In this document: one piece after another, positions 23,540-36,600 of the stretch
How the letters are laid out: every line of letters starts with the position of its first letter
How positions within the stretch are numbered: the stretch's first letter is position 1
Notes under the pieces: model-generated
What the model was told of the DNA's origin: nothing
Seen by the model: only the letters and a program-made list of their open reading frames with translations
Databases searched by the model: none
Source of the DNA: Ancylostoma caninum
Taxonomy: Eukaryota > Nematoda > Chromadorea > Rhabditida > Ancylostomatidae
NCBI GenBank assembly: GCA_037903475.1
Contig: JBAJFG010000307.1
Coordinates: forward strand, 310,001 to 374,000
Direction of reading: 5' to 3'
Length of the DNA: 64,000 bases
Made by a program: the position numbers and the translations under genes

Positions 23540-24176
23540 GTTTTTACGGGGAGGGGGACCTTTCATACGAAAAGTAATTAGCGAGACTCGTCTCGCACCT
23601 CGTTCGCACCTTGTTAAGGGCTACCAACTTTCCACATACCCATCCGGTGATTTTTGACTATACTGATCACTCGCAGGCTACTTGAACAATTCTCCGTCAC
23701 CCTGCCAAATGCTGACTCCTAGAATAACTCATCGTCACATTTCAGTTAATTCAAGAGATTTTTTGTTTTGCTTGATTTGCTTGATGTGTAAGCAAGCATT
23801 CCATGGAAAACTCCCAACTCCATCTTCCCTTTTCACGCTAGTAAAGGAGTAACCTGTGAGATGGACCTAGAAATTGTTCTGAGCACTGGAAAAATATCTA
23901 TAATATAAGTCCCGCGCATCAGATGGAGAGTACTTTGACTGTCACTAGAGTTTGAGCGCTTGAAAATAAGCACACGAGTTTTTATAGCAAAATTCTAGCT
24001 ACTTCTAGGTCTATGAAATGGCTAGTCGCACTCATTTAGGGATAAAGCTAATCAGAATCATCGATTTGGGTATATTTAAGAGGGGAAATCAGCTGGCTCT
24101 TAGCAAGGTGCGAGCGAGGTGCGAGACGACCTCGTTAATTACTTTTCGTATGAATAGTCACCCACCCGTTTTTACG
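23540..24176. mobile_element. TIR element of about 640 bp, family with CGAGGTGCGAGACGA ends
   Basis: CATACGAAAAGTAATTA at about 23565 followed by CTCGTCTCGCACCTCG is inverted at about 24104-24152. The outer ends (TTTTTACGGGGAGG / CCCACCCGTTTTTACG) are less well conserved. No coding capacity. Confidence 0.7.
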
Positions 24177-24279
24177 TAGAGATCAGAAGGGCCTTTGGCA
24201 AGTCGTGTTCAAGCTTGTTAGTCGCAGCGATTTTTAACTGCTTAACATGTTAGAAAGGATCCCGGAAATGATGTGGGAG

Positions 24280-24520
24280 TATAGTCTGTCCGGAACGACG
24301 AGTTCGCCCACGCACGCGGGGATCGAGAAGATGCCACGTTTGCCAGCGCTCCACGTCATCATCTCTGATCTGCGTATCACGTTTCATCGTTATCTTCATG
24401 GTATTGACCAATGATTTGGCTGTGACGTGGACGACGTGGCAGCCAACAACATCCGTCCCAGCCGCGCCGCCTCTCGATCCCCGCGTGCGTGGGCGGACTC
24501 GTCGTTTCGGAGAGACTATA
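24280..24520 (-). mobile_element. MITE family A, copy 3 (reverse orientation)
   Basis: Terminal repeats and interior match 1302-1542 in reverse complement, including CGTGATACGCAGATCAG and ACCATGAAGATAACGATGAA read on the minus strand. Starts TATAGTCTGTCC and ends AGAGACTATA. Confidence 0.8.
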
Positions 24521-25041
24521 AATGTTTGAGAAAGAGTGGCTCCGATTCAGTTCTAATATCTGGGTTTGAGGAAGACATCGTCTTGCCGTTTGTTACCAAT
24601 ATTTATTTATTCATGAAATCGGATAACCATTGCAGCAATAAACAAGAAATAAACACGAAGTGAGAAATAACTAAAGAAACCGATGTTGCCCCACTGTTAC
24701 CATGGAGCAGTGAGAAGGGGGGGGGGAGTGGACGTCTCGGTTCGGAAGGGCAGTGGCCCGCCAACACTGCAAGTCCTTGAAAGGTCGTAACGAAGAACTC
24801 CGGATACCAACTTAGTAGGTCCGCCAACGTTCCCGAGGTCCACAATTAGCCGCCGACAGGGGGTCAAATATTTCGAGGGCGATAACTGACCAATACACGT
24901 GTTAGTGATGAGAAAGGAGAAAGGCGTAAAAGGAAGAAGAAAATAAGAACTATGTTAGTAACAACATGTTTTCTGTTTTGTATGAAAGATTGAGACTCGT
25001 TCATACATGAGGGAGGGATTAGCTCAACCTGGAACGAACTT

Positions 25042-25548
25042 GTGGAAGTAATCGACTAGATGAATCTGGAACGAAGAAGATCGCTTCCATCTGAAGAAGC
25101 TGGAATCAAAGCTATTCCACTGATGCACTGGTCTAGCAAGAAAAGATCCCGCAAAAGAGGCCGTTTTCACTTTTTCTGGCTTAATGCGGTATGGGTGGCC
25201 CCTGGTAACCTCAATCATGTGCGGCCTTTCGAAAAGGTCGTACAGCTTAAGATCGCATTCTCCGGTTGTTAACTTGTACAGAAAAACAAATAAAAAAAGT
25301 GGAAATAATCGACTAGATGAATCTGGAATGAAGAAGATCGCTTCCACCTGAAGAAGCTGGAATCAAAGCTATTCCACTGATGCACTGGTGTAGCAAGAAA
25401 AGATCCCGCAAAAGAGGCCGTTTTCACTTTTTCTGGTTTAATGCGGTATGGGTGGCCCCTGGTAACCTCAATCATGTGTGGCCTTTCGAAAAGGTCGTAC
25501 AGTTTAAGATCGCATTCTCCGGTTGTTAACTTGTACAGAAAAACAAAA
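25042..25548 (-). repeat. Tandem duplication (257-bp period) of the LINE 3' coding end
   Basis: 25042-25290 and 25299-25547 are near-identical, each spanning the last roughly 80 codons of the reverse transcriptase frame. A short A-rich stretch separates them. It arose within or after insertion of the LINE. Confidence 0.85.
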
Positions 25549-28118
25549 TCGGCTAACTTTCTTTGGAATTCTAAAGTGTGGGCTCCTAGGGCTTTTAGAC
25601 GTTTTTGGTATGATAATCTCAGCATTCCTTTTCGAACAAAACAGCGGTAAGTAAAACTTTTTTGGACTTTTTCAATGTTTTCGACCAGCGTTTTCTTGTG
25701 TGGGGACCATAGCTGACAACAGTACTCCATTTGCTGTCTGACATATACTGTGAACAGTTTAAATAACAGTTTTGGATCTCTGGATTTGAAAGCGCGCAAA
25801 ATGAAGTTAGATTTACAGTTTGTTCTTGATACAACATCCTTTATATAGTCATCAAATTCAAATTTGTTCGTGTAGGTAATTCCTAAGTCACGTAATTTGT
25901 TTGATCGCGTTAAAGTTTCCCCGTTTAAGGTGAACTGGATATCTGGGTGATTTTTACCAAAACACATTACTGTTGTCTTTTCTGGCGCTATGTCAAGATC
26001 CCAGGTTTTAGACCATTCAGCTAAAGCATCAAGAGCTAGCTGTAATTAGCTACAATCGTTGATTGAGTATATCTTAGAGTCGTCGGCATACATGGAGCAA
26101 GAGCATCGGGGTGGTAACGCGTCTGGCAGGTCGTTCACATACATTAAAAACATCAATGGTCCGATGCAGGTGCCTTGTGGAACTCCGCTAGTTGTGCGGT
26201 AGTTTCGTGAACGCGACTCATTTATGACTACACTCTGAACTCTATCTGTTAAAAATGAGCGAAGAAACTGATACAGACATCCATTTATGCCGAAGGCTTT
26301 AATTTTGCGCAGAAGTAGGGGTACCGAGATAGAGTCGAAGGCTTTTCTGTAGTCGACATAACAAACTGATACAAAATTCCCCTTCTACGTTTCTTTGTGC
26401 CAGATGGGCACTGTGGACAAAAGAGCTGATGTGGTTGACCGTTTGCTCAAAAAACCATGCTGATTTGGGGAAATTAAGTTATGCTCACACAGATGGTCAA
26501 TTATTCTTTTGCAGAGAATGCGTTCCAGCACTTTACTTATTGAACTAGTGAGACAAATCGGCCGGTAATTTCTCACGTCATTCCTTGAGCCCTTCTTATG
26601 GATAGGTCGAACGAGCCCGATTTTCCAGAGAGCGGGCGTTTCACCTCTCGAAAGACATCTATTAAAAAGAAGGGTGAGGGGGGCCGTCAATCCAAGAGCA
26701 GCTCTCTTGAGAAATATGTATGGAATCTGATCAGGGGAGGTCGACACTCTGTTTGGAAGTCGCTGCAGTGTGTTATATACCGCTCCGTCGAGATGTCGAC
26801 CCAATCTAGAGGTTCTTGGGTGAGAAGGTTCACCTCTGCTCCAGAACTTGATGGGATCTTATAGACAGACTCGAAATAATCTGCGAACAGTTCAGCTTTT
26901 GCTCGATCAGTTTCCACTTGCTCGGAATTTGAAGAAAACATGGCAGGGATCGATTCGCGGATATCTAATTTCAGCCGGCAATAGTTGAAAAAACGTTTGG
27001 TATTTTTACATTGTGCTATTCGTTTTTCTTCCAACAAGGAGAAGCGTGCTAGAGCTCGTTTAAGTTTTCGGGCGTACATCATGTATTTAGCATTACCGAA
27101 AGCATTTCTTTTCAAGTGATAAAAATCGAGCTTGGCTTTGAGAGTTCGAATATACCGTGGATATGCCTCTGGCGGCTTACTGCTGGTGTGCATAGGTACG
27201 TATCTCAAAATGAGGCTGTGGATATATTCTACAAGATTTCGGTAGCAGTCGTCAATGTGGTCGGAGTTATTAATGAAGGCTAACCAGTCGACAGATGTGA
27301 GAGCTTCCACAATAGCGTGAAAATCGGCTTTAGCGTAATTGGGGCGATTTTTTGTTGCATTCGTTTGCATTGGGGTGATTTCTCTTAGTGAAAAAGAAAT
27401 AGCATTGTGATCAGATGTATAAAGGGTGGTCCTACATCAATGTTTTCTAAAATGGAAACTTCTGAAGTCAGTATGATGTCTAAGATGTTTAGACCATGAG
27501 TGGGGCGATCAATAACCTGGTTGAGATTAAAGCTGCGAGAGAAATCAAGGAACAGGGTTGATGATTTGGATGATACGTCACCACGATGAGTCTTATTACC
27601 CCAGTCAATTAGGGAGAAATTTAGGTCTCTCATCACCACTATGCTTCCACTCCATCCTAAGCAGATTTCTCAAAGGAAGTTTATGCATTCCGAAAAGTCT
27701 ACTGCTGAGCAGGATGGACTTTTATACATGACAATTGCGAGGACTTTTTCGCTTCTTATTTCAAGTTCTATCGTGACCAGCTGACAAAACTCCGAGAAAT
27801 TTCTTTCAAAAAGCAAAGAGTGCGGAACCAAATTGTGGATGAGCACCAGAACACCTCTTTGTCGACTCCCAATTCTATCACAACGATAAACAGCATACGT
27901 TGAATTGAAACTTAGAATAGCATCACTGATAGAATATAGTTTGCACCAGCTCTCGGACACAAAAACCCCGTAAGGATCCTGCGCTAAAATAAAATTTAGG
28001 TCCGGATTTTGTTAACAATAGAGCGGGCATTCATCAAAAGGAACTTCTTGGCTAAATCTTTTTTGCTTATTTGCAAAGCACTTTCTGTTGAAATAGTCGT
28101 GTTGCAGGGCTCGTATCC

Positions 28119-28964
28119 CTAGCGAGCCTGATTTGATTGCGCTGAGGGGGTGAAGGACTCATCCACAAACTGGCTACATTGGCGAGCATGTTCAGGCGCG
28201 GTCTGAGATGCGCTATACACATCGAATGTCGTGCGAGACGGCAATTCGCGTGGATAGCGCAGTTCATGAATCGAAAGGTCGCGTACAATATACTTAAGCA
28301 TACCTTCTTGATGGTTCAGCTGCCCTGCCTTCTTACGTAAACAGCGGTCATATTCCAGCTCTTCGCGAGTGTAGTCCTTTCTCGCATACGAATGAACAAA
28401 TTGTTTTGTGAGCGACAATCGACCATTCCGCATGTGGTGTAAAAGCCTGTCTCTAAGGTCCTGATTTCTTAAATAGATCTTAGTTATCCGTCGGCGACTG
28501 CTTTTTACATTTCTTATTTTTGGATGCCTATGGACATCTATTTGTTCAGTACTCAGCTCCCTGATAAGTTCACTGTCACCCGATGCCTTAACTATCTCCT
28601 CCAAGGCCTTCTGGTCAAAAACGTGGATGGCCGCGTCATCGATTTGCTCTCCAATGCCTACCCACGTTATGCCACAAGACTTGGAGGAGACTATCCTGGC
28701 ATCGGAAGGAAACTTCACCAGGGTGCTGTAGAGAGCGGCATTCGAAGAGGGAGGTTGCTCATTCATGGTAACAACTCGCTCTTCCAAGGTCTTCAGCCTG
28801 GTGAGGACAGCTGACTGAGTCTCTTGCATCTTCAACACAAGATCAAACATCTTATCAAAGCGTGTAAAAAAGCCATCCCACCTTTCAAGTATTGCCTGAA
28901 CCCAAGCTGGGGCATCGGACTGTGCGTTTGAGGTTTTTTTTTCGGAGCCATAGCGCGGTAGCAA
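28119..28964 (-). pseudogene. ORF1-like protein of the CR1-like element
   Basis: A 281-residue open frame. Residues 20-75 have heptad-like hydrophobic spacing (FTRFDKMFDLVLKMQ, then LTRLKTLEERVVTM) typical of a coiled coil. A basic region follows (around 150-200). Coiled coil plus basic RNA-binding segment upstream of the endonuclease is typical of LINE ORF1. I see no zinc knuckle. Boundary with the endonuclease frame is disrupted. Confidence 0.5.
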
Positions 28965-28993
28965 TAGAATACCAGAGATCAGGAGCAGCCGAT

Positions 28994-29060
28994 CTTGGCG
29001 AGCGCAGGGGTGGGTATGACGAGCGCAGGGGTGGGTATGACGAGCGCAGGGGTGGATATG
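28994..29060. repeat. Short tandem repeat, about three 20-bp units
   Basis: GACGAGCGCAGGGGTGGGTA recurs with a period of about 20 bp between 28994 and 29060, with slight drift in the last unit. Confidence 0.8.
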
Positions 29061-29289
29061 AAGAGGCTTTTTCTTATTGCTTTATTAGAAAGCTACTCTA
29101 TCTCAAACATTTGCCAAGAAGGCCCAAAAATGAGTGATATTGCCGCAGAAACTAAAGAACCGCTTGCTCAATTTGTGGATTTCCATCGTGATGGGGTATA
29201 TAGAAGAAAAGTGCTAAGCTGTTCTGGTGGGCTTCTGCTACGAGCCCACAGTAAACATCAACTGTCGAGACCCGCAAGGCGCTACGCAA

Positions 29290-29540
29290 GTCGTCGCAGC
29301 GCGGTAGACTTGGTTGGATTACGGTATGCGGCAGATATAATGCAATTCAAACTACTCAGACGCAAGCATCCATTTGCAGAGGATTTTCTATGAAGACCTG
29401 TCAACGCGACATGTACATCTTCAATGGTAAGAACGGGCGGCCGCCGCGATGCCCTAAACGGGTGTGTCTGAGCTGCGCCAGCTATGCGATTAGCCCTATC
29501 CTTCGTCACAGACGCACGCGTGTCAAACGCACTCATCTAG
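29290..29540 (-). repeat. Dispersed repeat family B, copy 1 (reverse orientation)
   Basis: Contains on the minus strand the core GCGGCCGCCCGTTCTTACCA followed by TTGAAGATGTACATG and GCAAATGGATGC. The same order is seen at 36255-36490. No coding capacity. See the other copies at 31480-31625, 36255-36490 and 37014-37190. Confidence 0.65.
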
Positions 29541-29544
29541 TATG

Positions 29545-30400
29545 AGGTGTTAACATAAGTCCTTGCGCTTTTTTTTCGGATGCACTTTTCTCCACCTGTT
29601 TGTTACCTTTAGGTACAGCTCATATACGATTCGAAAGTGCTAGTCTTACTCTACAAGAGAGTTGTGAACAGCTTTTTCTAAAACGGCAGTATGCTTGAGT
29701 TTTAAGCCTGTGAAGTGGAGCAGTGAGCCAATGAAAAATAGCGCAACCGACAGCTACCTATCCCGGCATTCAGTTAAAGCTCGAAAGGCCACCAAAACTA
29801 GGCAGGCGAGCTCTGCTTAGTATGGAAGAGACGTTTTGCCTGGAGTGACTCTTCATCAATGATTTTCCAAGCTCAAAGAAGACATCTTTGGTCTCAATGA
29901 AACCAAGCACTTCTACCGAACAGACCGTTTCTCCGTGAACAGCTAGAAATTGCCCCAGATGGATCTTATAGTTTAGATGAACACTATACTTCTTAGAGCT
30001 ACCAAACAACTGCGGTAATCCTCCTGAAAGGATCGAATCGTAACGGTCTAGCCATCTTGCCCCATGATAACGTTGGACCCCATCATTGCCAGCTTCGCCA
30101 GCCTGGACGTGCAGCAGTTCCATTACTGATTTTCTTCCGCGTTTATATTCTACAGAGCTTAAATGTTCAAATAGTATCCGGTGTTTTCTGGTCCCTGCTG
30201 AATACAAATAGAAAAAGATGTTCTTCCGTAAATTGGCGTTTTTCTTCTTAAGCCTGAAAATAAGGTAATTCTAAATTCTGCGGAACCGCATGGTGATACA
30301 TAGGATTGTAGAGCAAAAGACGCGCTTCCAGAGTGTATAGGGCATTTTGCAGAAAAACGACATTGAATCGGAAAAATCACAAGGACTTATGTTAACACCT
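29545..30400 (-). mobile_element. TIR element of 856 bp, possibly mariner-derived
   Basis: AGGTGTTAACATAAGTCCTT at 29545 is matched inverted at 30381-30400. A minus-strand open frame (30207-29770, 145 residues) contains ETKDVFFELGKSLMKSHSRQ. Its spacing resembles the C-terminal part of mariner transposases, but no catalytic motif is visible. Probably a deletion derivative. Confidence 0.6.
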
Positions 30401-30672
30401 AATACAAACTGCCCTTGTCACGACGCAATATCTCAAGCACGAGAACTTGGGATGCTTACGACCGTGCCTTCGATTGAAACCGCATAACATTGTTGTTTTC
30501 GGTTTCCACGAGATGTTTTGTGCGTATATCGAGCTATCAAAACAACTAATTGTGGTATGACCCAAATGCACTACTAGCTTGTGATCACTCGGCATGTCAC
30601 AGGATAAGGTCTGCACAAATTTCAACTTCTGTTGTGTGCTGTACTCGTCGATCTCCGTGTGTTTTGTTTCAG

Positions 30673-33600
30673 AAAAGTGGCGAAAAAGTTAGTGTTGAGA
30701 GCAAAGAGAAACCTCGTACAAAGGCTCCAGGTGGCATCGCTCCGAGAGAGGAGAAGAAGATACAGATTACGAAAATTAGAGATTCGGAAGCTGGAGGATT
30801 ACCCAGTGTCAAGAATGAGGACTTTTTCCACGGTTTCATGCCAAGAGAGCAGGTCTGATCGTTCCCAATAATTCTCGTCTCATCGAGACATGAGGATTAC
30901 TAGCCGTCTACCGCCTTTCATCTCTATTCCGTCTTCTTCTCTCCTCTCCTCTGACTATCCCTGCATCGTAAGCTGAAAATCATCGTAAGCTTACACAGTC
31001 CACGTTCAATCCGGAAAATTCATGAAGCTCTCCACTACCAATGCTAATGATAGGTATCACCGCTCACCATTGACCGTAACCGAACGACTGCCACAGGGAT
31101 CGTTGCCGGTAATAATACTTTGTGCTTCTGTCGCTTAGTCGCTTGCTATGACTATCAAGGGGTACAGAGCAACGGGGAAACCCTCTTCGTCCAGGGCAGT
31201 TCATACCAGATGCGTGCGTTTGACGCGTCAAAAATGTCAGGACATGAGGGGACTCATTTCCTAAGAAAGGTTATTCGCCATGCCATGACCGCTTATATAC
31301 TTCGGGACGTGCGGAGGACGTAGGCGAGAGGTGCAATCTAGGCTCGAGAAACCATCGGGGCTTGCAGAGGATGTAGTCAGGAGTCTCCTGACCAAGTCCT
31401 TCGGGTGCTCTGCAGTAGTCCTACGCATGTGTGCGATACATTGTCTGAGTATGATGAACGATAGGGTCAATCCCATCACTGAGGCAGTCAGAAGCACGCG
31501 TTTACGACTTCACTGCGGCCGCGCGCTCTTTCATTGAAGATGTGCATGCCGCGTTAATTGGTTGCACAGAAAGTCCTTCGCAAATGAATGCGTGTAGCTG
31601 CATTTATAGTCCATCGGAGTCCGATCCGGTCTGGCAACGAACGATACGTATCGATTGCCGGATAACGAAGATCAATACGTATCTACTGTTGTCCGACCGG
31701 ATCGGACTCCGATGCGCTATAAATATACTAGTCTGGCCGTCCGGCTAACGCCGGACTTCCAGACTTCTATTGATGCTCGCTTCTCTCGCATACTGCTCGT
31801 TGAAAGCAAACACAAAAGTGTCAATGGATTGATAAATTCTCTTTCCTTCCACGCAGTTCTATCGCTTTCCTGAGAAGCCCTTGATCCCGTAGGTGGTAGC
31901 TTTTCCCGTAGAACGAAATTATGTTCTCCCATATAAGCGAAGTTAGTGGCCGTGAATAATTGAGTGTAATCAATGTAAATGTTATCTTGAAATGATTTAG
32001 GCTCAACTGCTCAGACAATTTCGGGGGCAAACCCCGTTCCAACCGCCGGCCAATCCCCGACGGAACGTTTGAACGAGGACCAATAGCGGACAAACAGCGG
32101 GTGGAACCACTCATGTTGCGGGCCAAACGCGCTGTCGGGCGAATCGCGGGCTGACCTCAGAATAATTCGGGCTGATGTACCACCATCGGGGTTGGGCTCG
32201 CTATGTGAAGAGTGTCGGGCATCGGCTCGCTTTCCGCGGCCGCTGACCGCCGGCAAATATCTCAAAAAGGCGGCCTGAACGACTACATATTTCGGCTCAA
32301 TGGGGGAATGGCCCGGTCGGAATGATTGGTTGGTGGTAGTACGCACGTGATAAAGGATGAAGGCAATACCGGTATGGAAGAGATCAACAGCATGGATGGC
32401 CTAGTGGATAAAGCAGCGGACTCTCAGTCGTTCACAAAGGATGCTCAGGTTGGTTCGAATCCTCTCAGTAATAGAAGAAGGCTAGCACTACGAAACCATG
32501 GACATGCCTTGCAAACAGCCATCTTTTCGTATTTCTGATAAGAATTTGCATATTTGTGTTGCTTTTTTACTCCGGTGGATCACTTTGGATCCACAATAGC
32601 TTTCGAACCCGGAGCTCCTTGGTGCGAGACTGTGCCCAAGCAGTGCAGTGACCAAGCTGCCAGAGGTTGTCACGCTGCGTCCAGCTGACAGGTAATTGTG
32701 GAGAATACCACCTTGTGCGCTGGGTTAGGAGCAGTAGCGCCTGGTAGTCTGCGGGCTCATGGCGGCCTGAACGCGGACAGTATGCGGGCGGATAGGAATG
32801 GAAGCCCCGTTTTCAGCGGCCCCACAGCGGCCTGAACGCGACTACTTCTCGGGCGAAAACACCCAAACGCTCGTTTCGACCCTCGCCCCCCGCTCGTTCG
32901 GAACGGGATTTGCCCCCGAAATTGTCTGAGAAACCACTCCTTCCTTTCTGTTTATATACACCGGTGGTTCCTTATCACTTGGAATACCACAACAACCACT
33001 CAGACAATTTCGGGGGCAAATCCCGTTCCGAACGAGCGGGGGGCGAGGGTCAGAACGAGCGTTTGGGTGTTTTCGCCCGAGAAGTAGTCGCGTTCAGGCC
33101 GCTGTAGGGCCGCTGAAAACGGGGCTTGCATTCCTATCCGCCCGCATACTGTCCGCGTTCAGGCCGCCATGAGCCCGCAGACTACCAGGCGCTACGCTCC
33201 TAACCCAGCGCACAAGGTGGTATTCTCCAATTTACCTGTCAGCTGGACGAAGGCACCGTGACAACCTCTGGCAGCTTGGTCACTGCTTGGGCACAGTCTC
33301 GCACGGAGGAGCTCCGGGTTTGAAGCTATTGTGGATCCAAAGTGATCCATTGGAAAAAAGCAACACAAATATGCAAATTCTTATCAGAAATACGAAAAGA
33401 TGGCTGTTTGCAAGGCATGTCCATGGTTTCGTAGTGCTAGCCCTTCTATTACTGAGAGGATTCGAACCAACCTGACCATTCTTTATGAACGACTGAGAGT
33501 CCGCTGCTTTATCCACTAGGCCATCCATGCTGCTGATCTCTTCCATACCGGTGTTGCCTTCATCCTTTATCACGTGCGTACTACCACCAACCAATCATTC

Positions 33601-36600
33601 CGACCGGGCCATTCCCTTATTGAGCCGAAATATGTAGTCGTTCAGACCGCTTTTTGGAGAAATTTGCCGGCGGTCAGTGGCCGCAGAAAGCGGGCAGATG
33701 CCCGACACTCTTCACATAGCGGGCCGAACCCCGACGGTGGTGCTTTAGCCCGAATGACTCTGCGTTCAGCCCGCGATTCGCCCGACAGCGCGTTTGGCCC
33801 GCAACATTCGTGGTTTCCGCCCGCTGTTTGTCCGCTATTGGTCCTCGTTCAAACGTTTCGGGGATTTGCCGGCGGTTGGAAAGGGATTTGCCTACGAAAT
33901 TGTCTGAGTTATTCAGACACAAACGGAATGGGAAGAGAACACGGATACGAAAGGAAACAATGTGCATCTAGGTGATTTAGGTAGGAGGGTCCGCCGAAAC
34001 AGGGTAAGCGAACCGCTCATGCAGAAATAGGCCCGACTAGCGAATTCATATTACATGTGGACGCCGGCGTACCCTTGTCACACCGTTGGACCCGACTCCA
34101 GGCGTTTCCACACTTTTGGACGGCGGCGTACCCTTGTCACACCGTTGGACCCGACCCCAGGCGTTTCCACACTTTTGGACGCCGGCGCATCCTTATCACA
34201 CTGTTGGACCCGCCTCCAGGCGTTTCTACACTTTTGGACGCCGGCGCATCCTTATCACACCGTTGGACCCGACACCAGGCGTTTCCACACTTTTGGACGC
34301 CGGCGCATCCCTATCACACCATTGGACCCGACTCCAGGCGTTTCCACACTTTTGGACGCCGGCGCATCCTTATCACACCGTTGGACCCGACTCCAGGCGT
34401 TTCCTCACTTATGGACGCCGGCGCACCCTTGTCACACCGTTGGACCCGACTCCAGGCATTCCCTCACTTTTGGACGCCGGCGCACCATTATCACACCGCT
34501 GGACCTGTCTATAGGTATTCTCCACCTTGTAGGGTCCGCGCACCCACTGCAACACGATGCACTCACCGCTCTCCAATTCCCCATCCTTTACAGCTTCTCT
34601 TCATTCTTTGAACCTCACCATACTCGTCCCTATCATCTTGTTGACCCCGCAATCACCATCGCTGACTAATCAGGGAATTTCGTTTCGCACACACCCACAC
34701 ACAGGTCACAGACTAAGCCCTTTATTATAAGTCATAGTCGCGATCATTCTGATTCAAAGCTGTTTTCTTTCCGTCCATATCACTATATCTTCACGCATCC
34801 TTAGCGCAAGCAGGTGGAAACATAGCGCTGTTGCCCGATAGCAGCTTCATTCATACCCAGAATGAAACATTTGCAGGCCGGTAACAGTTCCATTCACTGG
34901 TGAATGAAACCATTCCAAGCTTTCACCGCAACGCTCCCGTCTCTGCATCAGCTCGCGGTGGTGATGCGTGATGACATAGTGATAAGGCCGCAAAAGAACA
35001 ACACTCAGGATGACCATTACTATAGCTTGTGTCTAACGCACCCTACTCAGAACCTCTGCAACAACTATTTATCCAGCTTTTGAGAAACTAGTTTCAGATC
35101 GCATCTGAAACTAGTTTTTCGAATACTGGTAGAATACTATTTTTTGGCACTTCCTTGCTAAATAGTTGCAAATGAAAGCCTCCAAAATAGTTGTTTTGAC
35201 CTCTTCCTTGCCAAATAGTTGTAAAGTGAAAAGCTGGTTAATTAGTTGTTCTGACCACTTCCTTGATAAATAGTTGCAAAATGAAAAGCTAGTGAAATAG
35301 TTGTTCTCCGAAGTCAACCCGTTAGAACAGGAACGTTTTGTGGATCACACTCATTCAGAATACAACAACTTTATTGGTGGCATTCATAAACGTCTCCAAA
35401 CTGTGTGGCGCAACCCAGCCGCAAATCTAACTGTAGGAACAACTTGTGTCAGAGGACTACTTCTGTAGTTCTCATAGTTACTGTGATTACTGTGATTGGG
35501 CAATCTTCGGCTACTGCTCAGATTAGTTCATCACCCTTCGCAGTCGTACTTCACTCAGCCAAGATTCGAAATTGTCCAAACAGGCTGCAAACTTCGGAAA
35601 TCGTTTCTACATTAGATTAGAAATTAGATGCCCCAACAGGGACTCTGATAACTGTGCAGCGCGAACGCAACCCAACAACGTAATGCGTCTAGTGAAAACC
35701 CTAGCAGCACTTCCTTCCACTTACTGCCATCCTGCCCTTGCTGCAAAAATTTTCTCTTTAGAGCAGCAACTGAGGGGAAGGTGGCAGCAGCTACTGCTGG
35801 GGTTTCTACTTGTTGCACTACGCTGTTCGGGCTGCGTTCGATGTGCTGCACAGTTATCAAAGGAATGCTAATTCAGTGTGGAGTCTATTAATTTAAATAG
35901 TTTTCTAATAAGTAAACTTGCCTTGCTTCAGAATGGATACTGAGAAGAGAAATCAAGCTTGTTTAAATGGTCTTCTTTAACCGATCTATATATAGTAGTC
36001 ATGACTAATTTGCAAATCTCTCTTGAAAGGTCTTGAACAGAGCACTGCCAGTGAATTGGTGCATAGGTAAGAGTAAGTACATTCTGAAAACTTAACTTAA
36101 AGAGCTATCCTATCTTTTCGAGAGTTCTAGGATATAGCTTTTCCAGACCTTTGTTTCCGCTAATACTATATGTGGTTTCACTAGCAACTGATTGAGTGGA
36201 CTGAACTATTTGAATACCTGTTTTGGGGAGATTCAAAAAATGGAGACAAAAGGGCAATTTATACTGGGTGCGTGCGACTGACGCGCGTGCGTCTATATGA
36301 TGAAGAATAGGGCCTAGTCGCAAAGCAGTCGCATCGCAGTCGCAGCTCAAACGCACGCGTCTACCTCACGGCGGCCGCGCGTTCTTTTCATTGAGGATGT
36401 ACATGCCGTGTTGACCGGTCTCCATGGAAAATCCCTTGCAAATGGATGCGTGCGACTGATGCGCGACTGACGCACGCAGCTAGTATAAATTACCCTAAAG
36501 TCTGAAACCATATGTATAACTCACGCTTTGTGTGAAAGCGAAGTAACCGCCGCTCTTCATTGTATGGGACCGTCAAAATACCCTACCACATACGAAGGGT

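Larger units (their letters stand above)
24900..28964 (-). pseudogene. Decayed CR1-like non-LTR retrotransposon (ORF1-like, endonuclease, reverse transcriptase)
   Basis: Read on the minus strand from 28964: an ORF1-like segment; endonuclease pieces (27960-27670, AVYRCDRIGSRQRG and VMYKSPSCSAVDF; 27639-27385, with DRPTHGLNILDIIL); a linker (27370-26687). Reverse transcriptase follows: SPDQIPYIFLKR and NQHGFLSKRSTTSALL at 26804-26385, then VDYRKAFDS, SGVPQGT and MYADDSKIYS between about 26385 and 26060. The C-terminal domain is at 25967-25269. Stops and frameshifts separate the blocks, so it is inactive. It lies in the probable kinase intron, opposite to the gene. The exact 3' end (24900-25020) is uncertain. 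Confidence 0.85.

Noticed and set aside
32393..32470. A functional tRNA gene
   Set aside because: Box A and box B are good, but the anticodon and T stems do not pair and the sequence is embedded identically in two transposon copies.
34056..34510. Tandem repeats as a CRISPR array
   Set aside because: Units are contiguous 59-bp repeats with no unique spacers, in a eukaryotic intron; it is a minisatellite.
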